Source of the DNA: an uncultured Flavobacterium sp.
GTDB lineage: Bacteria > Bacteroidota > Bacteroidia > Flavobacteriales > Flavobacteriaceae
NCBI RefSeq assembly: GCF_946479975.1
Contig: NZ_CAMLIX010000113.1
Coordinates: 1-16,136, forward strand
DNA length: 16,136 bases
Reading direction: 5' to 3'
Made by a program: the position numbers and the translations under genes. Below are positions 1 through 6,569 of the stretch, in pieces. Below the pieces are notes generated by a model. The model had not been told where the DNA came from. It worked only from the letters and a program-made list of their open reading frames with translations, and did not search any database. Numbering within the stretch: position 1 is the first letter of the stretch; each line of letters begins with the position of its first letter.

Positions 1-1539
1 TATTTTACGACTTCTTACTTTGAAAGCAATCTGGATTTGGCAACAAAGTTTAATGTTGGGAAAAAAGCAATTTCATTAATCGGAATTAATTATTTCAATT
101 ACGATCAGGTTGTGGATAAAGACAAAGACAATTTTACCGATGTCACGCTTTCTGAACGAATTTCGGTTTTTAATAAATGGAGTTTTAAGCGAAATCATAA
201 TCGCCTTTTTACGATTGCAGCACGCGGAATGTACGAAGATCGCTGGGGCGGAGACGTTCGCTGGGAGAAAAAATACCGTGGTGGCGACGAAATTTATGGC
301 GAAAGTATTTATACCAAAAGAGCCGAATTAATTGGAAGTTATCAATTGCCATTTGAAGAAAAACTGATGCTTTCGTTTTCTGGAAATGTTCATTATCAAG
401 ACAGTCGATACGGAACAACGTCTTATATCGCTAATCAGAAAATTGGATTTCTGCAGTTGACTTGGGATAAAAAAATAGGAAGAAATGATTTACTGGCTGG
501 AATTGCAAGTCGTTACACCTATTATGATGACAATACGACTGCAACAAAAGAAGCTGAAAACACTTGGCTTCCAGGAATTTTTGTTCAAGACGAAATCACG
601 ATTTCTCCAAAAAGTCAGGTTTTGTTAGGAATGCGTTACGATTACAATTCGATTCACGGATCAATTTTTACACCGAGATTTGCGTATCGATTTAAAGCCA
701 ACGAAAACACTATTTTTAGATTAAATGCCGGAACTGGATTTCGCGTTGTGAATTTATTTACCGAAGATCACGCGGCTTTAACGGGGTCGCGAGATGTTGT
801 AATTGCCAATAATTTAAATCCGGAAAAATCGGTAAACGTCAATTTGAATTATATTCAGAAAATAAATTTTGGAAACGGAACTTTTATGGGAATTGAAACG
901 ACGGCTTTCTACACGAGATTCAGCAATAAAATCATTTCAGATTATGAAACTGATCCAAATAAAATCATCTACGACAATATTGACGGTTATGCGATAAGTC
1001 AGGGAATCAGCACCAATGTGGATCTTAATTTTCCGTCAGGACTTAAATTTATTGTTGGTGCAACGGTTTTAGATAATAAAAATGTAGAAAACGGAATTTC
1101 GCAACGACCTTTTTTAACAGAGAACTTCACAGGAACGTGGAGCGTTTCCTATAAAATTCAGCCTTGGAATTTGTCAATGGATTATACAGGAAATGTGTAT
1201 AGTCCGATGAATTTGCCTTTGTTGAGCGAAACCGATCCAAGAAGTCCGAAATCGCCTTGGTATAGTATTCAGAACATTCAATTTACCTATTCGGGCTGGA
1301 AAGACTTTGAAGTTTATGGCGGAGTCAAAAACCTGCTGAACTTTACACCCAAACAAAATAATCCGTTTTTGATTTCAAGAACCAATGATCCTTTTGATAA
1401 AAATGTGCAATACGATTCGGCTGGAAAAGTTCTGGTTACGCCCGATAATCCCTACGGTTTGACATTTGACACGACTTATGTTTACGGGCAGAATCAAACT
1501 ATCCGTGGGTTTTTTGGATTGCGATATACTTTTAGATAA
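1..1539 (+). CDS. TonB-dependent outer-membrane receptor, C-terminal part (5' end outside window)
   Basis: The frame is open from base 1 to the TAA at 1537-1539 (512 codons), so the gene starts upstream of the window; the TTG at 37 is not a real start. The visible protein is almost entirely amphipathic beta-strands with aromatic girdles. It carries the receptor-barrel signature around NAGTGFRVVNLFTEDHAAL (about nt 724-780) and NPEKSVNVNLNY, and it ends in GLRYTFR, a typical terminal barrel strand. TonB-dependent receptors are usually 650-900 residues, so the signal peptide, plug and first strands are missing because of the window edge, not a mutation. These proteins import iron complexes, cobalamin or other scarce ligands using TonB/ExbBD energy. 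The substrate cannot be read from the barrel alone. The next gene (an exported thioredoxin-fold protein) is about 420 bp away behind a repeat cluster, so co-transcription is uncertain. Confidence 0.93.
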   Translation, partial: YFTTSYFESNLDLATKFNVGKKAISLIGINYFNYDQVVDKDKDNFTDVTLSERISVFNKWSFKRNHNRLFTIAARGMYEDRWGGDVRWEKKYRGGDEIYGESIYTKRAELIGSYQLPFEEKLMLSFSGNVHYQDSRYGTTSYIANQKIGFLQLTWDKKIGRNDLLAGIASRYTYYDDNTTATKEAENTWLPGIFVQDEITISPKSQVLLGMRYDYNSIHGSIFTPRFAYRFKANENTIFRLNAGTGFRVVNLFTEDHAALTGSRDVVIANNLNPEKSVNVNLNYIQKINFGNGTFMGIETTAFYTRFSNKIISDYETDPNKIIYDNIDGYAISQGISTNVDLNFPSGLKFIVGATVLDNKNVENGISQRPFLTENFTGTWSVSYKIQPWNLSMDYTGNVYSPMNLPLLSETDPRSPKSPWYSIQNIQFTYSGWKDFEVYGGVKNLLNFTPKQNNPFLISRTNDPFDKNVQYDSAGKVLVTPDNPYGLTFDTTYVYGQNQTIRGFFGLRYTFR

Positions 1540-1582
1540 AATTTATAGCCACAGATTAAAATGATTTGTTGGATTTTTTTTG

Positions 1583-1661
1583 CCACGAATTACACAAATT
1601 AGCACGAATTTTTAATGAAATATAGAAACTTTTAATTTGCGTTAATTAGTGAAATTTGTGG
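1583..1661. repeat. Imperfect inverted repeat, CCACGAATTACAC type
   Basis: Arms 1583-1610 and 1634-1661 (28 nt each, 23-nt loop) match at 22 of 28 positions by hand. From memory, the motif CCACGAATTACAC...AATT is widespread between genes of flavobacteria. I infer a dispersed non-coding repeat; copy number in this genome cannot be seen here. Confidence 0.65.
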
Positions 1662-1674
1662 TTAGATAAATTAA

Positions 1675-1802
1675 ACACATAGAAACATAGTTCAGCTTTG
1701 TGAAAAAAAGGCGTTTCACTCGCATCAATTCACATAGCTATGTGTGAGAGCTAGCTTTTTTGTAATCTTTCTATAAGTCAAAAATTCTATGTTTCTATGT
1801 GT
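1675..1802. repeat. Inverted repeat with perfect 16-bp ends and an internal palindrome (MITE- or REP-like)
   Basis: ACACATAGAAACATAG (1675-1690) and CTATGTTTCTATGTGT (1787-1802) are perfect inverted copies framing a 128-bp unit. Near the middle lies the perfect 14-bp palindrome CACATAGCTATGTG (1731-1744). The unit has no coding capacity. Terminal inverted repeats around a short AT-rich core resemble a miniature transposable element or a structured REP-like unit. No target-site duplication is obvious. Confidence 0.7.
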
Positions 1803-1830
1803 TAAAAATTTAAAGATATTGTTTCCCTTT

Positions 1831-1894
1831 GTCAGGCTGAGCGTAGTCGAAGCCCGTTCCAATTGGAGCGCCCTTCGACTACGCTCAGGGTGAC
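1831..1894. repeat. GC-richer hairpin repeat (CTGAGCGTAGTCGAAG type)
   Basis: Arms 1831-1852 and 1873-1894 are inverted copies matching at 20 of 22 positions. The loop contains a further 10-bp palindrome, TCCAATTGGA. The core CTGAGCGTAGTCGAAG / CTTCGACTACGCTCAG is, as far as I recall, a very common dispersed hairpin in Bacteroidota genomes. It stands out as clearly more GC-rich than its surroundings. Confidence 0.8.
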
Positions 1895-1956
1895 AAGCGA
1901 AATATAAAAATCCTTTCTAATCCTTTTAATCTGTGGCAAAAAAGACAAATAACAAT

Positions 1957-2421
1957 ATGAAAAAGCTTCCTCTATTTATTCTCTTTTTCGGAATAACTTC
2001 AACAGGATTTTGCCAGTTAAAAAGCAATTCTTTTGAAGAAATAGACAATTTGCAGCAAATTCAAAATCGCAAAATCATAGTTTTTATCCATACCGATTGG
2101 TGTCAATTTTGCCAGCGCATGAAAAATACGACTTTCAAAAATCAGGAAATCATTCAAAACCTAAACTCCGATTTCTATTTTGTTGATTTTAATGCCGAGG
2201 AAAAACGAGATATTTTATTCAATAATCACACTTTTAAATATCAGCCTTCTGGGAATAATATCGGCGTTCATGAACTGGCTTTGCAATTGGGAACTCAGAA
2301 TAATCAAATCGTTTATCCCGTTTTGTGTGTGTTGAATGAGAAGAATGAAATTATCTTTCAATATTCAAACTATTTAGCGCCAAAGGATTTTAAAATGCTT
2401 TTAGAAAAACTACAAGAATAA
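1957..2421 (+). CDS. Exported thioredoxin-fold protein (CxxC)
   Basis: The protein has 154 residues. An open frame reaches back to a GTG at 1933, but that codon lies in an inverted repeat. The ATG at 1957 gives a clean signal peptide (MKKLPLFILFFGITSTGFCQ, cleavage probably after Q20), so I chose it. The mature part has a thioredoxin fold: strand KIIVFIH, active site WCQFC with Cys49 and Cys52, helix KNTTFKNQEII, and the cis-proline loop VYPVLCV with Pro121. It resembles the thioredoxin_7/DUF255-like group rather than TlpA/ResA. A periplasmic thiol-disulfide or chaperone-like role is likely; the substrate is unknown. It lies 20 bp before the lycopene cyclase gene, so the two are probably co-transcribed. 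Confidence 0.85.
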   Translation: MKKLPLFILFFGITSTGFCQLKSNSFEEIDNLQQIQNRKIIVFIHTDWCQFCQRMKNTTFKNQEIIQNLNSDFYFVDFNAEEKRDILFNNHTFKYQPSGNNIGVHELALQLGTQNNQIVYPVLCVLNEKNEIIFQYSNYLAPKDFKMLLEKLQE

Positions 2422-2441
2422 ATTTTTCTTATTTTTGAGAA

Positions 2442-3632
2442 ATGCACTCTTCACAAATTCAACATTTCGATTACATTTTTACAGGAAGCGGACTCGCATC
2501 TTTAATGACAGTTTACAAAATGGTTTTATCTGGAAAATTTGCAGACAAAGCGATTTTACTGTTAGATCAAGATTCCAAAAAAGTCAACGACAGAACTTGG
2601 TGTTTTTGGGAAAAAGAAAATTCAGTTTGGAATTCGATTGTTTCAAAAAAATGGGATTCCGCTTTGTTTGCAAATCAAGATTTTAATCGTCATTTGGCGT
2701 TGAAACCTTATCAGTACAATAAAATTGACGGTTTAGATTTTTATAATTTTGTTTTTTCAGCACTTTCTAAGTATTCAAACATTACTTTTTTAAATGAAAA
2801 AGTAACCGATATTAACGAACTCGAAACGCATATTTTCGTTGGAACTGAAGAAAATCGATACACATGCAATTACCTTTTCAATAGCATTTATACGAAGGCT
2901 TTCACCGAAAGTCAAAAGAAATATCCCGTTTTACAGCAGCATTTTGTGGGTTGGTTTATAAAATCAGAACAAGAAATTTTCAATCCAAAAGAAGTTACTT
3001 TCATGGATTTTTCGGTAGAGCAAAGAGGGAATACGAGATTTATGTACGTTTTGCCAACTTCAAAAACCGAAGCTTTGGTGGAATATACTTTGTTTTCAGA
3101 AAAGCTATTGCCAAAAGAAGAATACGAAAATGAAATTCAAAGTTATCTGAAGAAACTCGGCGTAAGCCAATATCAAATTTTAGAAAAAGAGCAGGGAAGT
3201 ATCCCGATGACCTGTTATCCTTTTTGGAAAAAAAACACCAAACGAGTTTTAAATATAGGAACTGCGGGCGGTTGGACAAAAGCGAGTACAGGTTATACCT
3301 TTAAAAATTCAGATAAAAAATCTTCAGAATTAGTAAATTTTCTTCAAAACAATACTTCTCCCGAAGCTTCAGGATCGCTAAGTATGAAGACATTTTATAA
3401 AAAAAACAGATTTTGGTTTTACGATTTATTGCTTTTGGATATTCTCTATCGTAATAATGAATTGGGAAGTACTATTTTTTCTTCTTTATTTAAGAAAGGA
3501 AGGCCAACGCTGATTTTTAAGTTTTTAGATGAAGAAACAACGCTGATTGAAGATTTAAAGGTGATTTTAAAATGTCCAAAAATGCCATTTATTAAAGCAT
3601 TATTTCGAGCAATTTTTAAAAGAAAGGTTTAA
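2442..3632 (+). CDS. crtY: Lycopene beta-cyclase (CrtY-type)
   Basis: The enzyme (396 residues) closes the ends of lycopene to beta-ionone rings, giving beta-carotene, the precursor of zeaxanthin in flavobacteria. Family motifs are in order: the nucleotide-binding GSGLAS at residues 15-20, the strand-end acidic residue in LLDQD (about 42), NDRTWCFWE (49-57), GWFIKSEQEIFNP near 170, FMYVLPTSKTEALVE (200-213), GSIPMT (252-257) and the strongly conserved IGTAGGWTKASTGYTF (272-287). The C-terminal FLDEETTLIEDL also fits CrtY proteins of this phylum. Length is normal for the family. It sits close behind the thioredoxin-fold gene. No crtB, crtI or crtZ gene is in the window, so the carotenoid genes are either split or lie elsewhere. 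Confidence 0.92.
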   Translation: MHSSQIQHFDYIFTGSGLASLMTVYKMVLSGKFADKAILLLDQDSKKVNDRTWCFWEKENSVWNSIVSKKWDSALFANQDFNRHLALKPYQYNKIDGLDFYNFVFSALSKYSNITFLNEKVTDINELETHIFVGTEENRYTCNYLFNSIYTKAFTESQKKYPVLQQHFVGWFIKSEQEIFNPKEVTFMDFSVEQRGNTRFMYVLPTSKTEALVEYTLFSEKLLPKEEYENEIQSYLKKLGVSQYQILEKEQGSIPMTCYPFWKKNTKRVLNIGTAGGWTKASTGYTFKNSDKKSSELVNFLQNNTSPEASGSLSMKTFYKKNRFWFYDLLLLDILYRNNELGSTIFSSLFKKGRPTLIFKFLDEETTLIEDLKVILKCPKMPFIKALFRAIFKRKV

Positions 3633-3675
3633 CTCAGCAAACAAAAATTTGACTTATTTTCTTGTTTTAATGACT

Positions 3676-3728
3676 TTTTGAGGATGTCTCAAAATTACAA
3701 GATCACTTAGATTTGCTACTCTCAAAAT
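3676..3728 (+). promoter_or_regulatory. Promoter with operator-like repeats before the ArsR-type gene
   Basis: TTTTGAG (3676-3682) and CTCAAAA (3688-3694) form a perfect 7-bp inverted repeat with a 5-bp gap. A further direct copy, CTCAAAAT, occurs at 3721-3728. Between them is TAGATTTG (3708-3715), a match to the -7 element TAnnTTTG, which would place transcription start near 3722, on the third copy. No TTG is well placed as a -33 box. The layout fits an autoregulated winged-helix repressor, but binding is inference. Confidence 0.45.
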
Positions 3729-3735
3729 ATCATCG

Positions 3736-4200
3736 ATGTTTTGCGATAATGAACTAATTGCAGTAATAAAAATGGGAATTTCTAAGGACTTAAAATTTGA
3801 TTCGGAAATAGAATCGATAAGTAAAATTTGTAAAGCACTTGGTCATTCTGTACGAATTCAGATTATGACCCTTTTATGGAAAAAGGACAACAGAACTTGT
3901 GGCGAAATAGTGGAATTGATTCCGCTGGCACAGTCAACAATATCCAAACATCTTTTAGAATTAAAAAAAGCGGGTCTGGTTGCTATAAAAAACGAAGGAA
4001 AAAAAACGATTTACTCCATTGAAGTAAATAGCATACAGATAATTAGAAAATATTTTAGTAACTATTTAGCGACTATCGAAATTTTGGAAAAAGATAAATC
4101 GACTGTTTTTACAACTCATCATAAAAGAGGGAAAAATAGTTATTTGAAACAATACAATTATCAATTTCCACACAAACAGTTAAGAGAAACGGCATCTTAA
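3736..4200 (+). CDS. ArsR-type winged-helix transcriptional regulator
   Basis: The protein has 154 residues. The core from KICKALGHSVRIQIMTLLW through CGEIVELIPLAQSTISKHLLELKKAGLV (recognition helix AQSTISKHLLEL) to the wing NEGKKTIYSI is a standard ArsR fold. The classical metal site ELCVCDL is absent: the matching stretch reads RTCGEIVE with a single Cys, so a metal-sensing role is not supported. A second ATG at 3772 (MGISKDLKFDSE) gives a start closer to the domain and a leader of about 50 nt from the predicted transcription start. The 12 residues before it may not be translated. The basic tail after residue 130 is unassigned. The gene lies between crtY and the bacilliredoxin gene on the same strand; a redox or pigment-related target is only a guess. 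Confidence 0.85.
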   Translation: MFCDNELIAVIKMGISKDLKFDSEIESISKICKALGHSVRIQIMTLLWKKDNRTCGEIVELIPLAQSTISKHLLELKKAGLVAIKNEGKKTIYSIEVNSIQIIRKYFSNYLATIEILEKDKSTVFTTHHKRGKNSYLKQYNYQFPHKQLRETAS

Positions 4201-4297
4201 CTATTAAAGAATATAATAAGAGTTGAACTGTAAAGATTTAATATCGAACTATAACAAAACTTTATACTTCAAATTAACTAGTTGCGAGTAAACTTTG

Positions 4298-4305
4298 TAA
4301 CTTTG
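4298..4305 (+). promoter_or_regulatory. Promoter -7 element of the bacilliredoxin gene
   Basis: TAACTTTG followed by CA matches the Bacteroidota -7 consensus TAnnTTTG and lies 32 bp before the ATG at 4338. I see no TTG at the usual 17-23 bp upstream, so only the -7 box is supported. The rest of the 137-bp gap after the ArsR gene shows no other structure. Confidence 0.55.
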
Positions 4306-4337
4306 CAGATCAAAAGTAAAATTTAAAAGACAAGAAT

Positions 4338-4748
4338 ATGTATCCACTAGATATGGTAAAACCAATGGAGGCTGAATTAACAGCTGCTGGGTTTCAAGAT
4401 TTACATAGTGCTGAGGCTGTAGAAAATGCTATTAAAGCCGAAGGTACCACTTTAGTTGTTGTAAACTCTGTTTGCGGATGTGCTGCTAGAAATGCACGTC
4501 CAGGAGCAAAAATGAGTTTAGACGGCGCTAAAAAACCAGATCACCTTATTACAGTTTTTGCAGGTGTTGACAAAGAAGCTGTTGATGCTGCAAGACAACA
4601 TATGTTTCCTTTTCCTCCATCATCGCCATCTATGGCTTTGTTCAAAAACGGAGAATTGGTTCACATGTTAGAGCGTCACCACATCGAAGGTCGTCCAGCT
4701 GAATTAATCGCTGAGAACTTGCAAGATGCGTTTAATGAGTTTTGTTAA
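4338..4748 (+). CDS. Bacilliredoxin, BrxA/BrxB (YphP/YqiW) family
   Basis: The protein has 136 residues, the normal size for this thioredoxin-fold family. The N-terminal [19 protein letters not shown] and the active-site segment [14 protein letters not shown], with the CGC motif, are diagnostic. So are the [14 protein letters not shown] and [11 protein letters not shown] segments. In Firmicutes these proteins remove bacillithiol from S-bacillithiolated proteins under oxidative stress. Flavobacteria also have family members, but whether bacillithiol is the partner thiol here cannot be read from the window. Its codon choice looks more biased toward preferred codons than its neighbours, which would suit high expression. 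It has its own promoter element and a terminator at 4834-4858, so it is probably monocistronic. Confidence 0.93.
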   Translation: MYPLDMVKPMEAELTAAGFQDLHSAEAVENAIKAEGTTLVVVNSVCGCAARNARPGAKMSLDGAKKPDHLITVFAGVDKEAVDAARQHMFPFPPSSPSMALFKNGELVHMLERHHIEGRPAELIAENLQDAFNEFC

Positions 4749-4760
4749 TTTTTTAGGCGC

Positions 4761-4904
4761 TAAGGCGCTGAGATACTAAGGTTCTGAGTTTTTAGGGACA
4801 AAGCTTCAAAGCGACAAAGTAACAAAGATTTATAAAAGCACCATTTGGTGCTTTTTTTATGGAGTAAAACTAAAACCTGAGAACCTTAGTATCTCAGCAC
4901 CTTA
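4761..4904. repeat. Long inverted repeat flanking the brx terminator
   Basis: The 25-nt arm at 4761-4785 (core GCTGAGATACTAAGGTTCT) and the arm at 4880-4904 are inverted copies with a single mismatch. Just outside the left arm are short GGCGC steps. After the right arm come several degenerate units built from AGAACCTTTG, CACCTCTGAAC and similar, so the whole 4751-4975 segment looks assembled from one low-complexity repeat family. The terminator lies inside the loop. Confidence 0.8.
4834..4858 (+). terminator. Rho-independent terminator of the bacilliredoxin gene
   Basis: AAAAGCACC (4834-4842), loop ATTT, then GGTGCTTTT (4847-4855) form a 9-bp stem continuing into a T-tract to 4858. It lies about 86 bp after the stop codon at 4748. 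Confidence 0.85.
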
Positions 4905-4932
4905 ATACCTTCAAAAAACTCAGTCCCTTAGA

Positions 4933-4972
4933 ACCTTTGCACCTCTGAACCTTTTTTGTTACCTTTGCACCT
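4933..4972 (+). promoter_or_regulatory. trhO promoter built from a duplicated 12-mer
   Basis: ACCTTTGCACCT occurs at 4933-4944 and again at 4961-4972. The first copy supplies TTTG (4936-4939) as a -33 box. The second, with the preceding T, supplies TACCTTTG (4960-4967) as the -7 box. The spacer from TTG to the -7 box is 20 bp, inside the 17-23 bp range known for Flavobacterium. This is the only promoter in the window where I can see both boxes. Predicted transcription start is near 4974, leaving a leader of about 36 nt to the ATG at 5010. Confidence 0.65.
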
Positions 4973-5009
4973 TCAAAAAATAATTTCTCACTTAATAACT
5001 GTTTATAGC

Positions 5010-6368
5010 ATGCAACTGTACAACACTTTAAGCGCAGAAGAAAGAGCCATCATGATCGATGATGCAGGTAAACAACGACTAACGTTGTCTTTCTATGCGT
5101 ATGCCAAAATTCAAGATCCACAAAAATTTCGTAATGATTTATTCTTAGCCTGGAATGCCCTTGATGCATTAGGCCGAATTTACGTTGCCCATGAAGGAAT
5201 AAATGCTCAAATGAGTATTCCTGCCGAAAATTTTGACGCTTTTAGAGAAACTCTTGAAGCTTACGATTTCATGAAAGGCTTACGTTTGAATGTAGCTGTA
5301 GAACATGATGACCATTCGTTTTTAAAATTGACAATCAAAGTGCGTCACAAAATCGTTGCCGACGGTTTAAACGATGATACTTTTGATGTAACTAATATTG
5401 GCGTTCACTTGAAAGCCAAAGAATTCAATGAAATCCTTGATGATCCAAATACAATTGTAGTAGATTTTAGAAATCACTACGAAAGTGAAGTTGGACATTT
5501 CAAAAATGCAATTACTCCAGACGTTGAAACGTTTAGAGAGAGTTTGCCAATTATCAACGAACAGCTTCAAAATCATAAAGAAGATAAAAATCTGGTAATG
5601 TATTGTACTGGAGGAATTCGTTGTGAAAAAGCCAGTGCGTATTTCAAACACCAAGGTTTCAAAAACGTGTATCAATTAGAAGGTGGAATTATCAACTATG
5701 CGAAACAATTGAAGGAAGAAGGTTTAGAAAGCAAATTCATTGGTAAGAACTTCGTATTTGATAATCGTCTGGGCGAAAGAATTACAGATGATATCATTTC
5801 TCAATGTCACCAATGCGGAAAACCTTGCGATAACCACACCAATTGTGAAAACGACGGCTGCCATTTATTATTCATTCAATGTGACGAATGTAAAGCGGCA
5901 ATGGAAAACTGTTGTTCTACAGAATGTCTGGATATTATTCACATGCCTTTGGTTGATCAAGTCCGATTAAGAACAGGTCAGCAAGTTGGAAATAAGGTTT
6001 TCAGAAAAGGAAAATCAGAGAATTTAAAATTCAAACACTCAGGCGACTTGCCAGAAACTGCTTTGGCGACAGCTCAAAAGCCTGCTGATATCCGTCAGAA
6101 AGTAAAAGTAAAAAAAGTACTTCTTGGAAAAGCAGAACATTATTATGTAAAAGCACAAGTGGGACTATTCACTGTTGAAAATCACGAATTAAACGTTGGT
6201 GATAAAATCCTTATTTCTGGTCCAACAACGGGAGATCAGGAATTGGTAATGGATAAAATCATCGTTGATGGCGCAGAAACTCAATCTGCTAAAATTGGTG
6301 ATAAAGTTACTTTTGAAGTTCCGTTTAGAATAAGATTGTCAGATAAAGTGTATAAAATTGTAAATTAG
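5010..6368 (+). CDS. trhO: tRNA uridine(34) hydroxylase TrhO (rhodanese family) with an extra C-terminal U32_C-like domain
   Basis: TrhO (YceA/UPF0176) uses O2 to hydroxylate U34 in the tRNA anticodon to 5-hydroxyuridine. I start at the ATG 5010 (MQLYNTLSAEE); the longer frame begins at a TTG inside the promoter. The protein is 452 residues. Residues 1-110 are the ferredoxin-like N-terminal domain. The rhodanese domain (about 133-235) carries VVDFRNHYESEVGHF and the catalytic loop YCTGGIRCEKAS with Cys199. A Cys-rich zinc-finger-like segment follows (Cys266, 269, 273, 279, 284, 291, 294, 301, 302, 306). E. coli-type TrhO is about 350 residues and ends soon after. Here a further domain (368-452) aligns without gaps, at about half identical residues by hand, to the end of the U32 protein at 6728-7969. 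Residues 325-367 look like a lysine-rich linker. Confidence 0.93.
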   Translation: MQLYNTLSAEERAIMIDDAGKQRLTLSFYAYAKIQDPQKFRNDLFLAWNALDALGRIYVAHEGINAQMSIPAENFDAFRETLEAYDFMKGLRLNVAVEHDDHSFLKLTIKVRHKIVADGLNDDTFDVTNIGVHLKAKEFNEILDDPNTIVVDFRNHYESEVGHFKNAITPDVETFRESLPIINEQLQNHKEDKNLVMYCTGGIRCEKASAYFKHQGFKNVYQLEGGIINYAKQLKEEGLESKFIGKNFVFDNRLGERITDDIISQCHQCGKPCDNHTNCENDGCHLLFIQCDECKAAMENCCSTECLDIIHMPLVDQVRLRTGQQVGNKVFRKGKSENLKFKHSGDLPETALATAQKPADIRQKVKVKKVLLGKAEHYYVKAQVGLFTVENHELNVGDKILISGPTTGDQELVMDKIIVDGAETQSAKIGDKVTFEVPFRIRLSDKVYKIVN

Positions 6369-6392
6369 CGGTTCTTTAAACCCTAATTTACA

Positions 6393-6569
6393 ATGTCGCA
6401 TTCTTTTACAAAATTATGGATTCACGCCATTTGGGCAACCAAAAACCGTAAGGAATTAATTGATTATCAAATCGGTGCTCAATCTTTATCACAACATAGC
6501 CCACGGTTTCAACCGTGTGTACACAACGGGAATCCTCATTGTTACGTAACAACAGGTTTCCACGGTTGA
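6393..6569 (+). pseudogene. 5' remnant of a REP-associated (IS200-like, Y1) transposase gene
   Basis: An ATG at 6393 opens a 58-codon frame. Its first 25 or so residues, MSHSFTKLWIHAIWATKNRK and then ELIDY, match the start of Y1/IS200-like transposases of the REP-associated group: first beta-strand H-A-I-W, then TKNR and a hydrophobic LI. The similarity then stops. The catalytic HUH motif and the Y1 tyrosine, expected about 60 and 110-120 residues in, are absent, and the frame runs through the neighbouring hairpin to a TGA at 6567-6569. It is therefore a broken fragment. From recall only, very similar N-termini occur in flavobacterial transposases. Confidence 0.7.

Larger units (their letters stand above)
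1548..1937. repeat. Outer inverted repeat enclosing the repeat cluster
   Basis: GCCACAGATTAAAATGATT at 1548-1566 is the inverted copy of AATCCTTTTAATCTGTGGC at 1919-1937, 18 of 19 positions matching. The arms are about 350 bp apart and surround three other hairpins. The right arm ends 19 bp before the ATG at 1957 and contains the GTG at 1933 that could be mistaken for a start codon. Confidence 0.8.
1540..1956. other. Repeat-filled intergenic region (417 bp)
   Basis: I find no gene here. The stretch is almost entirely inverted repeats. One outer pair (1548-1566 with 1919-1937) encloses three unrelated hairpins placed end to end (1583-1661, 1675-1802, 1831-1894), each listed separately. No T-tract follows any stem closely enough to call a classical rho-independent terminator, although the hairpins could still end or stabilise the receptor transcript. 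I see no convincing TAnnTTTG promoter for the gene at 1957. Confidence 0.8.

Noticed and set aside
1..1539. TonB-dependent receptor as a truncated pseudogene
   Set aside because: The missing N-terminus coincides with the window edge, and the visible frame is intact to a typical terminal beta-strand.
1933..1956. GTG start extending the thioredoxin-fold protein by 8 residues
   Set aside because: The GTG lies in an inverted-repeat arm, and the extension would put AKKTNNN ahead of an otherwise clean signal peptide starting at the ATG 1957.
4933..4972. Direct repeats as a possible CRISPR array
   Set aside because: There are only two copies of a 12-mer with a 16-bp spacer, no cas genes nearby, and the promoter explanation fits better.
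4956..5009. TTG start extending TrhO by 18 residues
   Set aside because: The codon lies between the -33 and -7 boxes, upstream of the predicted transcription start. The ATG at 5010 starts the family's usual N-terminus.
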